Below, piece by piece: positions 1 to 8,747 of a stretch of DNA of 64,000 nt (the stretch's first letter is position 1; every line of letters starts with the position of its first letter). The DNA lies in NCBI RefSeq assembly GCF_011059135.1, contig NZ_JAALGD010000011.1:1-64000 (forward strand), written 5' to 3'. This stretch comes from Brevibacillus sp. SYP-B805 (GTDB taxonomy: Bacteria; Bacillota; Bacilli; Brevibacillales; Brevibacillaceae). Position numbers and translations under genes: made by a program. Under the pieces are notes generated by a model. That model searched no databases, was not told the origin of the DNA, and saw nothing but the letters and a program-made list of their open reading frames with translations.

Positions 1-104
1 CCAAACCTTACAAAGTAGCAGTCATTGCATGTGCCAATAAACTTCTCCATCTCATCTACGCTATTCTGAAGAAAGGCGTTCCTTATCAAGAACAGACCGT
101 ATAA
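1..104 (+). mobile_element. IS110-family transposase, C-terminal fragment
   Basis: Frame 3 reads about 33 residues to a stop at 102-104, beginning KPYKVAVIACANKLLH and ending in a short basic tail. This closely resembles the C-terminal end of IS110/IS116/IS902-type transposases (DEDD plus Tnp20 serine domain). Only the end lies in the window, so whether the element is intact cannot be judged. In IS110 elements the non-coding ends carry the bridge RNA that selects donor and target DNA; the upstream end would lie outside this window. Confidence 0.7.
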
Positions 105-359
105 CGATAACGGATAGGACTGATAACTAGATCCTTCCAACTGAATTTGGAAGGCTGGTTTGTTATACCCTTTTTAAAGTATACCACAAATAATGATGCT
201 ATTTAATTAATTTGGCTTGACAAGATATTAGCTGGTTCAGCGATGTGAGACTCACGCCCCCTGTGGCACCGCGTCTTCGTTTCTTCGCTGAGTCGGTCGT
301 CAAAGGAGCTCGCTTGGCCCCATCACACCATGACTCAAATAGGCGTTTGTGTCGGTGCG
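105..359. other. Intergenic region between transposase end and thiY
   Basis: No convincing gene. A small hairpin (CTTCCAA paired with TTGGAAG, near 132-154) follows the transposase and may lie in the non-coding right end of the insertion sequence. The exact element boundary is not visible from one copy. Confidence 0.4.
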
Positions 360-1385
360 TTATGGTACGTTTTTCATGACGGATTCGACTTTTACCTCGG
401 TGGTGATCAGCTTTTCTTTCGTCATCCAGTCAATCAGCGTTTGCCACGACGCGGCGCTCTGGCTGCCGAACGGCTCGCTGCCCGCATCCATCAGCGGCAG
501 GAGAATATCGAGACTCTTCTTCTCCACATCCGCATCCAGCGGGAACTCTGTGGCCTGTTTGGCTAGCAGGAGGTCAAGGGCCTTCTCCTTGTTCTTGGCC
601 ACGTATTCCTGACCCTTGGCTGCCGCGCGCATGAACGCCGCTAACGCTTCTTTTTTCTTGGCGAGCGTATCGTCGCTGGTAGCGAGAACCAGTTCATAGT
701 AATCCGGAACCCCGTATTGGCGCGGATCGAACGCTTCTACCGCAATGCCGTTTTTCTCCAGAAGCAGCTTCTCGTGATTGATATAGCCGCCGACGACCGC
801 ATCCACCTTTTTGCCGGTCAAGGCGGGCACGATATCAAAGCCGATATCGGTAAACGCAACGCCGCTGTCATCGCCGCCGTTCGTCTTGATCATGGTCCGA
901 ACCATCGATTCATCAAGCGGGACGGCGGGATAGCCGATGTGCTTACCCGCCAGATCCTTGGGCGAATGAATGCCGCTATCCTTGCGCGCCATGATGACAT
1001 TCAGCGGATGGCGGACCAATGCGGCGATGGAGACGACGGGCAGCCCCTCTGCGCGCGCCTGGACGATTTGCGGCTGGTAGCTGATGGCCGCGTCTACCTT
1101 GCCTGCAGCCGCCAGCTTGAGCGGATCATTGGCATCCGCAGGCATCTGCAGGGTAACCTTCAGATTTTCCTCTTTGAAGTAGCCTTGTTCCTCCGCCGCA
1201 TAGAGGAACGAATGGACGGCATTGGGATACCAGTCCAGCGCGATTGTCAACTCCTGCGGCTCCGACGGTTTGGAGGGCTCGGTTTGCTGATTGGCGGGGG
1301 TGACCGGTGTGGAGCAGGCGGTCAAGCTACCAGCCAGCAGCAGGCTGAACAGCGAGAGGGTGATGCGTTTTCCATTCCATGACAT
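360..1385 (-). CDS. thiY: ThiY-like pyrimidine-precursor substrate-binding lipoprotein
   Basis: A 341-residue NMT1/THI5-like periplasmic-type binding protein. A signal peptide ends in a lipobox (LTAC, Cys24), so it is a membrane-anchored extracytoplasmic lipoprotein. The mature part opens with LTIALDWYPNAVHSF, typical of the family that binds N-formyl-4-amino-5-aminomethyl-2-methylpyrimidine or HMP. It is the last gene of the thi operon, 18 bp after the permease gene, preceded by an AAAGGAG ribosome-binding site. With the neighbouring ThiX and ThiZ it forms an ABC importer, and with TenA a salvage route for degraded thiamine. Substrate choice is inferred from context and TPP riboswitch control. 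Confidence 0.88.
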   Translation of the reverse strand: MSWNGKRITLSLFSLLLAGSLTACSTPVTPANQQTEPSKPSEPQELTIALDWYPNAVHSFLYAAEEQGYFKEENLKVTLQMPADANDPLKLAAAGKVDAAISYQPQIVQARAEGLPVVSIAALVRHPLNVIMARKDSGIHSPKDLAGKHIGYPAVPLDESMVRTMIKTNGGDDSGVAFTDIGFDIVPALTGKKVDAVVGGYINHEKLLLEKNGIAVEAFDPRQYGVPDYYELVLATSDDTLAKKKEALAAFMRAAAKGQEYVAKNKEKALDLLLAKQATEFPLDADVEKKSLDILLPLMDAGSEPFGSQSAASWQTLIDWMTKEKLITTEVKVESVMKNVP

Positions 1386-1403
1386 GGTGCGATGCTCCTT
1401 TTC

Positions 1404-2171
1404 TTATTGGTTGTGCGTATGCCGATGTGCGAAACGTTTCTCGGCCCATGCAGCCAGCGCGAACAGCGCGATCCCCGCCAGCGAAAGCAGCAGAACCGAC
1501 GCAAAGAGCGCGGGTGCCTGGAAGTTCCCCGCAGCCCGCCTGCCGAAATAGCCAAGGCCGCCGCTTGCTCCCAACCACTCGTCGATGGTTGCTCCCGACA
1601 CGCTGAATGTGGCCGCCACCTTTAACCCGCTGAAGAAATGCGGCAGGCTGGCCGGGATCTGCAGCTTGAGGAAAATCTGGCGGCGGCTGGCCCCCATCGT
1701 CTTCAAGAGGGCGATCATGTCGGGATCAGCCGCCCGCAGGCCGTCGTACAGGCTGACGACGACGGGAAAAAAGGTGAACAGGATGGTAACGGCGATCTTG
1801 CCGGAGAGATCATAGCCGAACCACAGGATAAACACAGGAGAAAGCGCGATGATCGGGATGGTTTGCGAGATCACGATATAGGGATAAACGATGCGTTCCA
1901 CCAGCCGGCTCATGTGCATCGCCATCGCCAAACCCGCCCCGAACAGGATGGAGAGAACGAGTCCGAGGACCACCTCGCGAAGGGTGACCCACAGATGGAT
2001 GCCCAGCAGCTGTTCCCTCAGCTCCCACAGCGAAAGCAGCACGTCGCTTGGCCGGGGGAAGATAAACGGGGGCAGGGAGAACAGCCGGCAGACGCTTTCC
2101 CAGATCAGAAACAATAGCACCATTGAGATGCAGAACCAGCCGATGGTCCTGCCCTGTGCCCATCCTTTCAT
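1404..2171 (-). CDS. thiX: ThiX-like ABC transporter permease
   Basis: A 255-residue BPD_transp_1 permease of the SsuC/TauC/ThiX type. It has about six hydrophobic segments and a cytoplasmic EAA-like loop (GASRRQIFLKLQIPASLP) that contacts the ATPase. The start at 2171 is chosen because its ATG overlaps the thiZ stop by 4 bp (ATGA) and a GGGAGGTGG site precedes it; a longer reading would run deep into thiZ. It translocates the ligand delivered by ThiY. Confidence 0.88.
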   Translation of the reverse strand: MKGWAQGRTIGWFCISMVLLFLIWESVCRLFSLPPFIFPRPSDVLLSLWELREQLLGIHLWVTLREVVLGLVLSILFGAGLAMAMHMSRLVERIVYPYIVISQTIPIIALSPVFILWFGYDLSGKIAVTILFTFFPVVVSLYDGLRAADPDMIALLKTMGASRRQIFLKLQIPASLPHFFSGLKVAATFSVSGATIDEWLGASGGLGYFGRRAAGNFQAPALFASVLLLSLAGIALFALAAWAEKRFAHRHTHNQ

Positions 2172-2953
2172 TGCGCCTGCCACCTCCCCTTCTCCCCGGA
2201 CTGGGCTCTTCTCTCTTGCAGGATGCGCCAAATCTCTTCCCGCAGCGCAAGAAAAGCAGGATCATAGCGATGCTCTCCCCGGCGCGGGCGGGGAAGGAGA
2301 ATCGGCACCTCGATCGCCTGCGTAAGCGGCGTCTGTGCGAGCACCAGCACCCGATCCGCCAGCAGAATCGCTTCGTCGATATCATGGGTGATCAGCATGA
2401 TGGTCGTGCCCAGTCGCTCGCAAACCCCCAGCAGCCATTCCTGCATCTCCATGCGGGTGATGCCATCGAGCGCGCTGAACGGTTCATCCAGCAGCAGCAG
2501 GTCGTTGCCTGCCAGCACGGCCCGCAGCAGCGACACGCGCTGCCGCATGCCGCCGGAGAGCTGATCCGGATACGCATGCTCCCATCCTTTCAGTCCGAAT
2601 GCCGGCAGCAGCTCCATCACCCTCTCCGTGGAGGCGTGTTTGTCCACACCTTTGATCTCCAGCGGCAGCGCTGCGTTTTCGGCAACCGTCCGCCATGGCA
2701 TCAGCAGATCTTTTTGCGGCATGTAGCCCACTTTCCCGAGCAGCGTCCGCTCTTTTTCCCCGTTGAGGCTGATGGTGCCCGCCGTGGGAGCGAGCAGCCC
2801 GGTTGCCAGCTGAAACAGGGTGCTTTTGCCGACCCCGCTCGGTCCGATCAGGCTGACGAACTCCCCCTGTCCGATCTGCAGGGAAAAATGCTGCACGATC
2901 GGCTTCTCCCCATAGGAAAAGCTCACGTCGGCAAAAGAGAGCTTGCTTTTCAA
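2168..2953 (-). CDS. thiZ: ThiZ-like ABC transporter ATP-binding protein
   Basis: A 261-residue ABC ATPase: Walker A GPSGVGKST (37-45), Q-loop QKDLLMPW, signature LSGGM (132-136) and Walker B DLLLLDEP (151-158). A TTG start at 2953 is preferred because it overlaps the tenA stop by 4 bp (TTGA) and is correctly spaced from GGGGGGAG; a GTG six bases upstream is the alternative. It powers the ThiXYZ importer for thiamine pyrimidine precursors. Confidence 0.88.
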   Translation of the reverse strand: MKSKLSFADVSFSYGEKPIVQHFSLQIGQGEFVSLIGPSGVGKSTLFQLATGLLAPTAGTISLNGEKERTLLGKVGYMPQKDLLMPWRTVAENAALPLEIKGVDKHASTERVMELLPAFGLKGWEHAYPDQLSGGMRQRVSLLRAVLAGNDLLLLDEPFSALDGITRMEMQEWLLGVCERLGTTIMLITHDIDEAILLADRVLVLAQTPLTQAIEVPILLPRPRRGEHRYDPAFLALREEIWRILQERRAQSGEKGRWQAQ

Positions 2954-3618
2954 GGCCACAGCTCCCCCCGATAGGCCATTTCCCAAAACTGGTATTCCAT
3001 CCGGGTGGTTGTCAGGAAATGCTTTTCATACAGGGCAAGTTCCCGCTCGTTTTTCCCCGCCGCGAGATCGTCCATCAGCCCGATCAGCCACTTCGCCAGT
3101 TCGCCGAACTCCTCGGAAGAGTAAGTGGTCACCCATTCTCCGTAGAGCGGATGGTTTGTGGCTCCCTCGATGCGGGACAGCGCCTTGCCGATTTCCCAAT
3201 AGCTCCACATGCAGGGCAGGAGGGCGCTCACCAGCTCGGCCAGCGAGCCCTGATAGGCAACCTTCAGCATGTAGCTGGTATAGGCCAGCGTGGCAAAAGC
3301 CGGTTCGGTCTCTTCCAGCTGATCGTCCGTGATGCCAAACTTCCGGGCATACTGCCGGTGAAGAGACATTTCCGCATTCAGCGTTGCCTCCTGCAGCGCG
3401 GCGAATTTGGCGCCGGTCGCCAGGTCATACGCCTTGGCGCTGGCGATGGCAAAAAGTTTGGCATAGTCGATCAGAAACAGGTAATCCTGCCGCATGTAAA
3501 AGGCGAACTTCTCTTTCGGCAGGCTGCCATCCCCCAGGCCTTGCACAAAGGGATGGCGATGGATCTCTTCCCAGATGGGCGCGACGGCTGTGCGCAAGCG
3601 TTCTGTAAAACGGCTCAT
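2950..3618 (-). CDS. tenA: Aminopyrimidine aminohydrolase TenA
   Basis: A 222-residue TenA/THI-4 family all-helical protein of normal length. The family nucleophile is Cys136 in LPCMWSYWEIG, and the motif YMRQDYLFLIDY near residue 41-52 is typical. TenA hydrolyses 4-amino-5-aminomethyl-2-methylpyrimidine to HMP, letting cells reuse degraded thiamine. Its position directly before the ThiZXY transporter genes, under a TPP riboswitch, supports salvage rather than a purely thiaminase role. Confidence 0.92.
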   Translation of the reverse strand: MSRFTERLRTAVAPIWEEIHRHPFVQGLGDGSLPKEKFAFYMRQDYLFLIDYAKLFAIASAKAYDLATGAKFAALQEATLNAEMSLHRQYARKFGITDDQLEETEPAFATLAYTSYMLKVAYQGSLAELVSALLPCMWSYWEIGKALSRIEGATNHPLYGEWVTTYSSEEFGELAKWLIGLMDDLAAGKNERELALYEKHFLTTTRMEYQFWEMAYRGELWP

Positions 3619-4392
3619 CTATTCGATCATCCCTTCCGCGGGACTGCTGGCAGAGGCGTAGCGCTTTTTGGGAATCCGGCCGGCCAGGAATCCTTTGCGC
3701 CCCGCCATGACCGCGTATTTCATCGCTTCCGCCATCAGCACGGGATCGTCCGCCTGCGCGACCGCCGTATTCAACAGGACGCCGTCCGCCCCCAGCTCCA
3801 TCGCCTTGGCGGCATCGGCGGGAGAACCGATGCCGGCATCGACGATCACCGGTACGGTAGCCTCCTCGATAATGAAACGGATGTTGTTTTCATTGAGGAT
3901 TCCCTGACCGGAGCCGATGGGGGACGCCCCCGGCATAACCGCGTGAACCCCTACCTCCTGCAGGCGTTTGGCCAGGATCGGATCATCGTTGGTATAGGTG
4001 AGCACGATAAAGCCTTCCTCCACCAGCTGCTTCGACGCTTCCAGCGTGCCGATCGGATCGGGCAGCAGCGTCCTGGCATCCCCGATCACCTCTACCTTGA
4101 TCATGTCGCAGAGGCCGGATGCACGGGCGAGCCGGGCGATGCGCACCGCCTCCTGTGCCGTGTACGCCCCCGCCGTGTTGGGCAGCAGGGTAAATCTTTT
4201 CAAATCAAGGCGCTCCAGGAAATTGGGCGCGTCGGGATTCTCCAGATCGAGACGGCGGATGGCAAATGTCAGAATCTCCGTCTCGGAAATCTCAACCGCA
4301 CGGCTTTGCACATCCAGGTCGTCAAATTTTCCGGTCCCCAACAGCAGGCGGGACCGAAACTCATACGGTCCGATTTTTAATGTGTCGCTCAT
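3619..4392 (-). CDS. thiG: Thiazole synthase ThiG
   Basis: A 257-residue TIM-barrel thiazole synthase that condenses deoxyxylulose 5-phosphate, dehydroglycine and ThiS-thiocarboxylate. The Schiff-base lysine is Lys99 in [17 protein letters not shown] near the N-terminus and [18 protein letters not shown] are family hallmarks. The start at 4392 gives a family-typical N-terminus. An alternative ATG at 4401 overlaps the thiS stop by 4 bp but sits only 3 nt from the GGAGG. The end abuts tenA. Confidence 0.94.
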   Translation of the reverse strand: MSDTLKIGPYEFRSRLLLGTGKFDDLDVQSRAVEISETEILTFAIRRLDLENPDAPNFLERLDLKRFTLLPNTAGAYTAQEAVRIARLARASGLCDMIKVEVIGDARTLLPDPIGTLEASKQLVEEGFIVLTYTNDDPILAKRLQEVGVHAVMPGASPIGSGQGILNENNIRFIIEEATVPVIVDAGIGSPADAAKAMELGADGVLLNTAVAQADDPVLMAEAMKYAVMAGRKGFLAGRIPKKRYASASSPAEGMIE

Positions 4393-4397
4393 GTGAT

Positions 4398-4598
4398 TCA
4401 TCCCCCTCCAACAAAATGAACGATTTCGATGCGATCGCCGTCTGCTACCGGCGTCGATTCGTACCGGGAGCGATCCACAATCTCTCCGTTATGCTCCACG
4501 ACGACGATCTTGTTCTGCAGCTGATAATGGTCGAGCAGATCGCCCAGGGTCGCCACATGATCGAGCGACACCTGTTTGCCGTTGACCCGCAGATTCAT
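4398..4598 (-). CDS. thiS: Sulfur carrier protein ThiS
   Basis: A 66-residue ubiquitin-fold sulfur carrier ending in Gly-Gly (VHFVGGG), where ThiF adenylates the terminal carboxylate before thiocarboxylation. The start at 4598 is 6 nt from GGAGG; an upstream in-frame ATG at 4604 directly abuts the Shine-Dalgarno and is less likely. First gene of the operon, just after the riboswitch terminators. thiF and thiO are not in this window. Confidence 0.93.
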   Translation of the reverse strand: MNLRVNGKQVSLDHVATLGDLLDHYQLQNKIVVVEHNGEIVDRSRYESTPVADGDRIEIVHFVGGG

Positions 4599-4617
4599 CC
4601 GCATCCTCCTTCCCCGA

Positions 4618-4672
4618 AGAAAAAAAGCTTCCTTTCATCCCCGGGCCCTGCACAGGAATGAAAGGAAGCCGT
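4618..4672 (-). terminator. Rho-independent terminator, proximal to thiS
   Basis: On the minus strand GCTTCCTTTCAT pairs with ATGAAAGGAAGC around a GC-rich loop, followed by a run of T. It lies just upstream of the thiS ribosome-binding site and could be the expression platform of the TPP riboswitch. Confidence 0.8.
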
Positions 4673-4693
4673 TCCAAAACGGACGGTCTCCAC

Positions 4694-4723
4694 AAAAAAA
4701 CCATCCGCCTTCGGATGGTTCGT
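4694..4723 (-). terminator. Second rho-independent terminator in the thi leader
   Basis: AACCATCCG-aagg-CGGATGGTT followed by seven T on the minus strand. It lies between the TPP aptamer and the thiS-proximal terminator, so the leader holds two consecutive strong terminators. Confidence 0.82.
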
Positions 4724-4792
4724 TTGCACATCAGCCGTGAATCGCACGGCTGCCGCCTAAGCCGCAAACCGCCTCTTCCGTTCACGCTAACT

Positions 4793-4897
4793 GCCAATAC
4801 CTCTTCCTCCGCTGGCATGACCCAGTTCAGGTTCCACGGTTAGTAACACATTCGTTACAATCTCAGCCGACTATGCTCGGCTCCCGTTTGGTATGGA
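4793..4897 (-). ncRNA. TPP riboswitch (THI element) controlling the thi operon
   Basis: Minus-strand conserved blocks are present: GGGAGCC then GGCTGAGA (CTGAGA box at 4861-4866), then ACCTGAACTGGGTCATGCC and AGCGGAGG. Stem P1 can form between ATACC (4892-4896) and GGTAT (4796-4800). Downstream are two terminators before thiS, consistent with transcriptional attenuation by TPP. A possible promoter upstream is TTTACA with TAGTGT at 17 bp spacing, which is weak. Confidence 0.95.
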
Positions 4898-4972
4898 CTA
4901 TCAAGTTGTTCGTCTCTTACACTAACACGACCGCAGTGCTTTGTAAATAGGGAAGTTCGCGGCGGAGGAAGT

Positions 4973-5362
4973 TTACGGTCCGCCGAAATAATCTTTCTCC
5001 AGCTGCCTGTATTCCTCCAGGGCTCGCTGTGACCATCTGATCGTTCTCTCCAGAACATGGATCTCCGCCAGTAGCGCCGCTTGCAGCGAGTCCCGGTATG
5101 CGGGGATCTCCCCGTGATACGGCTTCAGCTCCGCCAGCATCACTACGATCTTTTCCTGGTAGGACAAGGCGCGCCGCTGGTGAAAAAGGGGGACGTCCAC
5201 TTCCATGGGATGGTGCAGGTCGCCCTGGGCCGGATGCTTGCGGACAGCGAGGATTTTGACGACCGACTTGGGCGGGTTGACCTCCACCACTTCGGCAATG
5301 TACTGGCCGGTTTTGTAGGTGGTGACGACGCGGTCACCGACTTGGACCGTCTGTGTGTGCAT
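4973..5362 (-). CDS. kapB: KapB-like kinase-associated lipoprotein B family protein
   Basis: A 129-residue protein of the KapB family. Recognisable blocks are YKTGQYIAEVVE, VLAVRKHPAQGDLHHP-like (residues about 36-53) and VDVPLFHQRRALSYQEK. The N-terminal half is a small beta-barrel and the C-terminal part is helical. In Bacillus subtilis KapB is linked to KinB signalling in the sporulation phosphorelay. No clear lipoprotein signal is seen here, so the family name may overstate membrane attachment. Confidence 0.8.
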   Translation of the reverse strand: MHTQTVQVGDRVVTTYKTGQYIAEVVEVNPPKSVVKILAVRKHPAQGDLHHPMEVDVPLFHQRRALSYQEKIVVMLAELKPYHGEIPAYRDSLQAALLAEIHVLERTIRWSQRALEEYRQLEKDYFGGP

Positions 5363-5380
5363 GCGTGCAACTCCTTTCTG

Positions 5381-6592
5381 TCACGGTGTGATCCTGGTGA
5401 GCAGACTCTCTTTTATCTGTGTCAACAAGTCCTCCGGCGAAGGGCCTCCGGTGCCCCCGCCCTGCGCCATCGCCGGATTGCCGCCGCCCTTGCCGTCAAT
5501 CAGCGGCAGCGCCTCCCGCAACAGCTCGTTCATCGGGAGGCTGACCGCCTCGCCGCGCGCGAAAACCAGCTGGGTCTTGGGGCCGGATGAGACAAGCAGG
5601 GCGATGGCGGTGGGGTCCAGCGCGACCATGCGCTGCGCGAGCTTTTGCATGTCCGGAAGCGGACGCTCCGCCAAGGCGACGGCAGCCAGACGCAGCCCGC
5701 CGATCGTCTCGGCCTCCCGCATCCGCTCCCTGGCCTCCGCTTCCAGCAGCTTCTGATTGGCTTCCTGCAGGGCGCGTTCGGTCTCCTTGCGCTCCAGTTG
5801 CAGGCGGGCGACGGCGTCCGGCAGCTCCGCTTCCGAACTGCTGAGAAGACGGCCGAGCTGCTTCAGGACGCGGTGTTTATGCCACAGCTCGCGGGCCGTC
5901 CGCCCACCACAGATGAATGCGACACGCACATTTCCTTTCATGCGCTCCCAGTCGAGAATCTGGATCGGTCCGATCTCTCCCGTCTGTTTGGGATGCGTGC
6001 CGCCGCACGGATTGTAATCGAAGCCTTCAATCGTTACGATCCGGATGTTTTCCGTCACGGCAGGCGGCTTGCGCAGGGGCAGCCGGGCAAGCTCCACGGG
6101 ATCCACGAAGCGGGCGATGATGGGCCGATTTTCAAACACGATGCGGTTGGCCAGTTCGACCGCCTGCACCGCCATTTCTTCCGTCACTTCCTCCACGGCC
6201 AGATCAATGGTGACCCGCTCCCGTCCGAGATGGAAGCCGACGGTTTGCGCATCGAACAATTCCGCAAATGCGGCCGACAGGATATGCTGTCCCGCATGCT
6301 GCTGCATATGATCGAACCGGCGCTGCCAGTCGATGCTGCCTGCTGCCGTGGTTGTCCCGGGCGGGAACGGACGGCTCAGCCGATGGCGAACGGTGCTGTC
6401 CACCTCTTCCACCTGGATCACCTCGATCCCGTTCAGGGTGCCAGTATCGCACGGCTGCCCGCCGCCCGTCGGATAAAACGCGGTCCGATCCAGCACGATA
6501 TAAGGGGTGCCGTCTTCTTCGCTGCCCTGATAGATGACGTTCGCTTCAAACGTTTGTATGTACGGGTCCGTATAATACAATCTGTCTTTCAT
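5381..6592 (-). CDS. Alanyl-tRNA editing protein, AlaX-L type
   Basis: A 403-residue stand-alone editing protein related to the editing and C-Ala parts of AlaRS. Zinc ligands are His99 and His103 (HAGQH) and Cys196 and His200 (CGGTH), as expected for trans-editing of Ser-tRNA(Ala). The N-terminal TAFYPTGGGQP is the AlaX signature, and a DHHA1-like C-terminal region contains GGKGGGNPAMAQGGG-like glycines near residues 375-390. The length fits the long AlaX form. Confidence 0.9.
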   Translation of the reverse strand: MKDRLYYTDPYIQTFEANVIYQGSEEDGTPYIVLDRTAFYPTGGGQPCDTGTLNGIEVIQVEEVDSTVRHRLSRPFPPGTTTAAGSIDWQRRFDHMQQHAGQHILSAAFAELFDAQTVGFHLGRERVTIDLAVEEVTEEMAVQAVELANRIVFENRPIIARFVDPVELARLPLRKPPAVTENIRIVTIEGFDYNPCGGTHPKQTGEIGPIQILDWERMKGNVRVAFICGGRTARELWHKHRVLKQLGRLLSSSEAELPDAVARLQLERKETERALQEANQKLLEAEARERMREAETIGGLRLAAVALAERPLPDMQKLAQRMVALDPTAIALLVSSGPKTQLVFARGEAVSLPMNELLREALPLIDGKGGGNPAMAQGGGTGGPSPEDLLTQIKESLLTRITP

Positions 6593-6681
6593 AAGCCATA
6601 AGCGCTCCTCATTGTTTGGCTTGTCCGGTCTTACCGTCTGCCTCCCTTTTGCCGTATAATGACAGGCAGGAGGTGCAGTCG

Positions 6682-7089
6682 ATGGAAAAAAAGTATTTTA
6701 CCCTGGAGGAAGCGAACCAACTCCTGCCAGTGGTTCAGACGGAACTGACCTATCTGCAAAGCATGAAAAAGGAATTTTTTGAGAAATATCAAGAACTTCA
6801 ACACGTCAAAAAGCGCATGGCCTATCATACCTCTCCGGATGCTGCGCTGCACGATGCCGTCTTTACGCTTGAATGCGAGCTCGATTTCCTCGATATCGAA
6901 GCGCGCCTGCGGTTGAAGCAATTGTACGAGCGCGGCATCCAGATCAAAGATATCGATAGCGGACTGGTTGATTTTCCGGCGATGCTCGATGGGGCCGAAG
7001 TGCTCTGGTGCTGGAAGCAGGGGGAAGCGCAAATCACCCACTATCATGGTGTGAATGAGGGATTTGCCGGCCGCAAGCAGATCAAATGA
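6682..7089 (+). CDS. DUF2203 family protein
   Basis: A 135-residue soluble protein. The start at 6682 follows AGGAGGTGCAGTCG; an upstream in-frame start lacks a good site. It begins with YFTLEEANQLLPVV, the DUF2203 signature, continues through a predicted coiled helical region and ends near a conserved Trp-containing segment (EVLWCWKQGEAQITHYHG). Molecular function is unknown. Confidence 0.8.
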   Translation: MEKKYFTLEEANQLLPVVQTELTYLQSMKKEFFEKYQELQHVKKRMAYHTSPDAALHDAVFTLECELDFLDIEARLRLKQLYERGIQIKDIDSGLVDFPAMLDGAEVLWCWKQGEAQITHYHGVNEGFAGRKQIK

Positions 7090-7097
7090 AACCGCTG

Positions 7098-7325
7098 CTA
7101 CCCCAACAGCTCCCGCAGTTTCGCGTCTCTTGCCGCGCGCTCTTCAGGGGCAGCCAGATCATATTTTTTCAGCAAGTGAAACAGTTCGTTCAGCCTCTCT
7201 TGGGACAACGGTTGATCCAGCAGCTGGTCCAAGCGGTTCTCCAACTCGTCCGGCAGATACGCCCGCTGGTCCGCCAGCTTCTTCCGCACGTCTTCTTGGC
7301 TGTGATCCAGTTTGCAGTCGCCCAT
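7098..7325 (-). CDS. Small hypothetical protein
   Basis: A 75-residue acidic helical protein (MGDCKLDHSQEDVRKKL...). The start at 7325 is set by a strong GGAGGAGG site. It converges with the DUF2203 gene with a gap of 8 bp. No recognised domain; it could bind a partner protein through its Leu-rich helices, but this is speculative. Confidence 0.65.
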   Translation of the reverse strand: MGDCKLDHSQEDVRKKLADQRAYLPDELENRLDQLLDQPLSQERLNELFHLLKKYDLAAPEERAARDAKLRELLG

Positions 7326-7378
7326 TCCCGATTCCTCCTCCTGTCTCTTTCCCTCATCATACCATTTGGCATGCCGAT

Positions 7379-7411
7379 GAAAAAGTCTCCCGGGGAGGGG
7401 AGACTTTTTAT
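7379..7411 (-). terminator. Rho-independent terminator of the yaaH/sleL gene
   Basis: AAAAGTCTCCC pairs with GGGAGACTTTTT, with T-runs on both strands. It overlaps the stop codon of the glycosylase gene. Confidence 0.75.
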
Positions 7412-8691
7412 CGCTTGACCACATCGAAGTTATCTTCAATCAGGAGCCAGTTTTGCGGAAAGGACAAGCCGAGCTTCCAGTAGCTGACCCCGCGCAGGCC
7501 CAGTTCCTTGACCAAATCGAATTTGGCCTGGATGGAGCGGGCGTCCTCAAACCATACCCGATGCTGTCTGCCTGCGTCGTCCACATAATTGAAAAACGGC
7601 GCCTGGGCCCGGTCATCATACTGGATCGCCACGTTCTCCCGTCTGGCGATATCGATGGCGGTTTGCGGGCTGATCGCCCGGGCGGTTGTCCCTCGCCGGT
7701 ACGGAAGCGTCCAGACATAGCCGTAAAGATTCTGCCCCATCATGATCTTCTCCGCTGGGATTTCCGAAATGGCGTACTCCAGGACCCGGCGGACCGGTCC
7801 GATGGGCGATACGGGCATGGGCGGACCGCCGCTGTAGCCCCATTCATAGGTCATGATCACGACGAAGTCCGCAATTTGTCCATGCGCCCGGTAATCATGG
7901 GCGGTATACCATTCGCCGCGCTGTTCCGCGCTTGTCTTTGGGGCGAGCGCGGTGGAGATCAGGTAGCCGGCGGCATGGATCCGGTCTGCGGCCTTGCGCA
8001 GAAAGCGGTTGTAAGCCTCTCGGTCTGCCGGGTCGACGCGTTCGATGTCGAAATGGATGTCGCGGAATCCGAGACGGCGCGCCGTCGCCATGATGTTGTC
8101 CAGCAGCCGGTCCTGCAGCGCTTCATCGGTGAGAATGACATGGGCCAGCTCCGTACTGAACTGCCCTCCCTCGATGTTGGTCACCACCAGCATCATCGTG
8201 ACGCCGTTTTGGCCGGCGATCGAGGCAAAGTCATCCAGGTTGGGAGGGGCAAGCGTACCGTCCCGGTTGATCTGAAAGCTGAACGGAGCCAGGTAGGTCA
8301 GATGCGGCGCCGCATTTCTCGTCGACTGGCGCAGGGCCGGTGTGACCACGTTTCCGATCGGCTCCACGTAGGCATTGAACTCCCCTCTCCGCCTCGGGCG
8401 TGGCGGCACATAAAGCCGCGTCCCTACCTGCAAAGGCTGCGTCAGCGGGATGCGGTTGATCCGGGCAAGCTCCGCCGCGCTCATCCCGAACCTTCTGGCA
8501 ATGGTGTACAAACTGTCCCCGGGCTGCACGAACACATACCTCCCGACGATCGGGATCACCAGCGCCTGCCCGACCACCAGATTCCCGGGAGCTGACAGTT
8601 CATTGGCCCGGATCAGTTCGCTCTCCGTGGTATTGTATGCCTGCGCGATCCCGAACAAGCTCTGGCCCGGCCGAACTACGTGTATCTGCAT
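7408..8691 (-). CDS. sleL: Spore germination glycosylase, SleL/YaaH family
   Basis: A 427-residue protein, the length of Bacillus YaaH/SleL. Two LysM peptidoglycan-binding domains (about 2-47 and 51-97) precede a GH18 domain (about 105-420). The GH18 active-site segment is RDIHFDIERVD, holding the catalytic Glu. These enzymes are spore-coat-associated N-acetylglucosaminidases that act on cortex fragments at germination. There is no signal peptide, as expected for a protein deposited from the mother cell. Confidence 0.9.
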   Translation of the reverse strand: MQIHVVRPGQSLFGIAQAYNTTESELIRANELSAPGNLVVGQALVIPIVGRYVFVQPGDSLYTIARRFGMSAAELARINRIPLTQPLQVGTRLYVPPRPRRRGEFNAYVEPIGNVVTPALRQSTRNAAPHLTYLAPFSFQINRDGTLAPPNLDDFASIAGQNGVTMMLVVTNIEGGQFSTELAHVILTDEALQDRLLDNIMATARRLGFRDIHFDIERVDPADREAYNRFLRKAADRIHAAGYLISTALAPKTSAEQRGEWYTAHDYRAHGQIADFVVIMTYEWGYSGGPPMPVSPIGPVRRVLEYAISEIPAEKIMMGQNLYGYVWTLPYRRGTTARAISPQTAIDIARRENVAIQYDDRAQAPFFNYVDDAGRQHRVWFEDARSIQAKFDLVKELGLRGVSYWKLGLSFPQNWLLIEDNFDVVKR

Positions 8692-8747
8692 GATGCTCCT
8701 CCTCGGTATTTGCGTCTCTTGTTACTCTTGTATTCACCGGGGAGAAG

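Noticed and set aside
4489-4818. A 109-codon minus-strand reading over the thi leader
   Set aside because: It overlaps thiS, both terminators and the TPP aptamer and lacks a ribosome-binding site.
5645-6601. Long plus-strand reading opposite the AlaX-type gene
   Set aside because: A shadow of a GC-rich real gene: the minus-strand protein has all family motifs.
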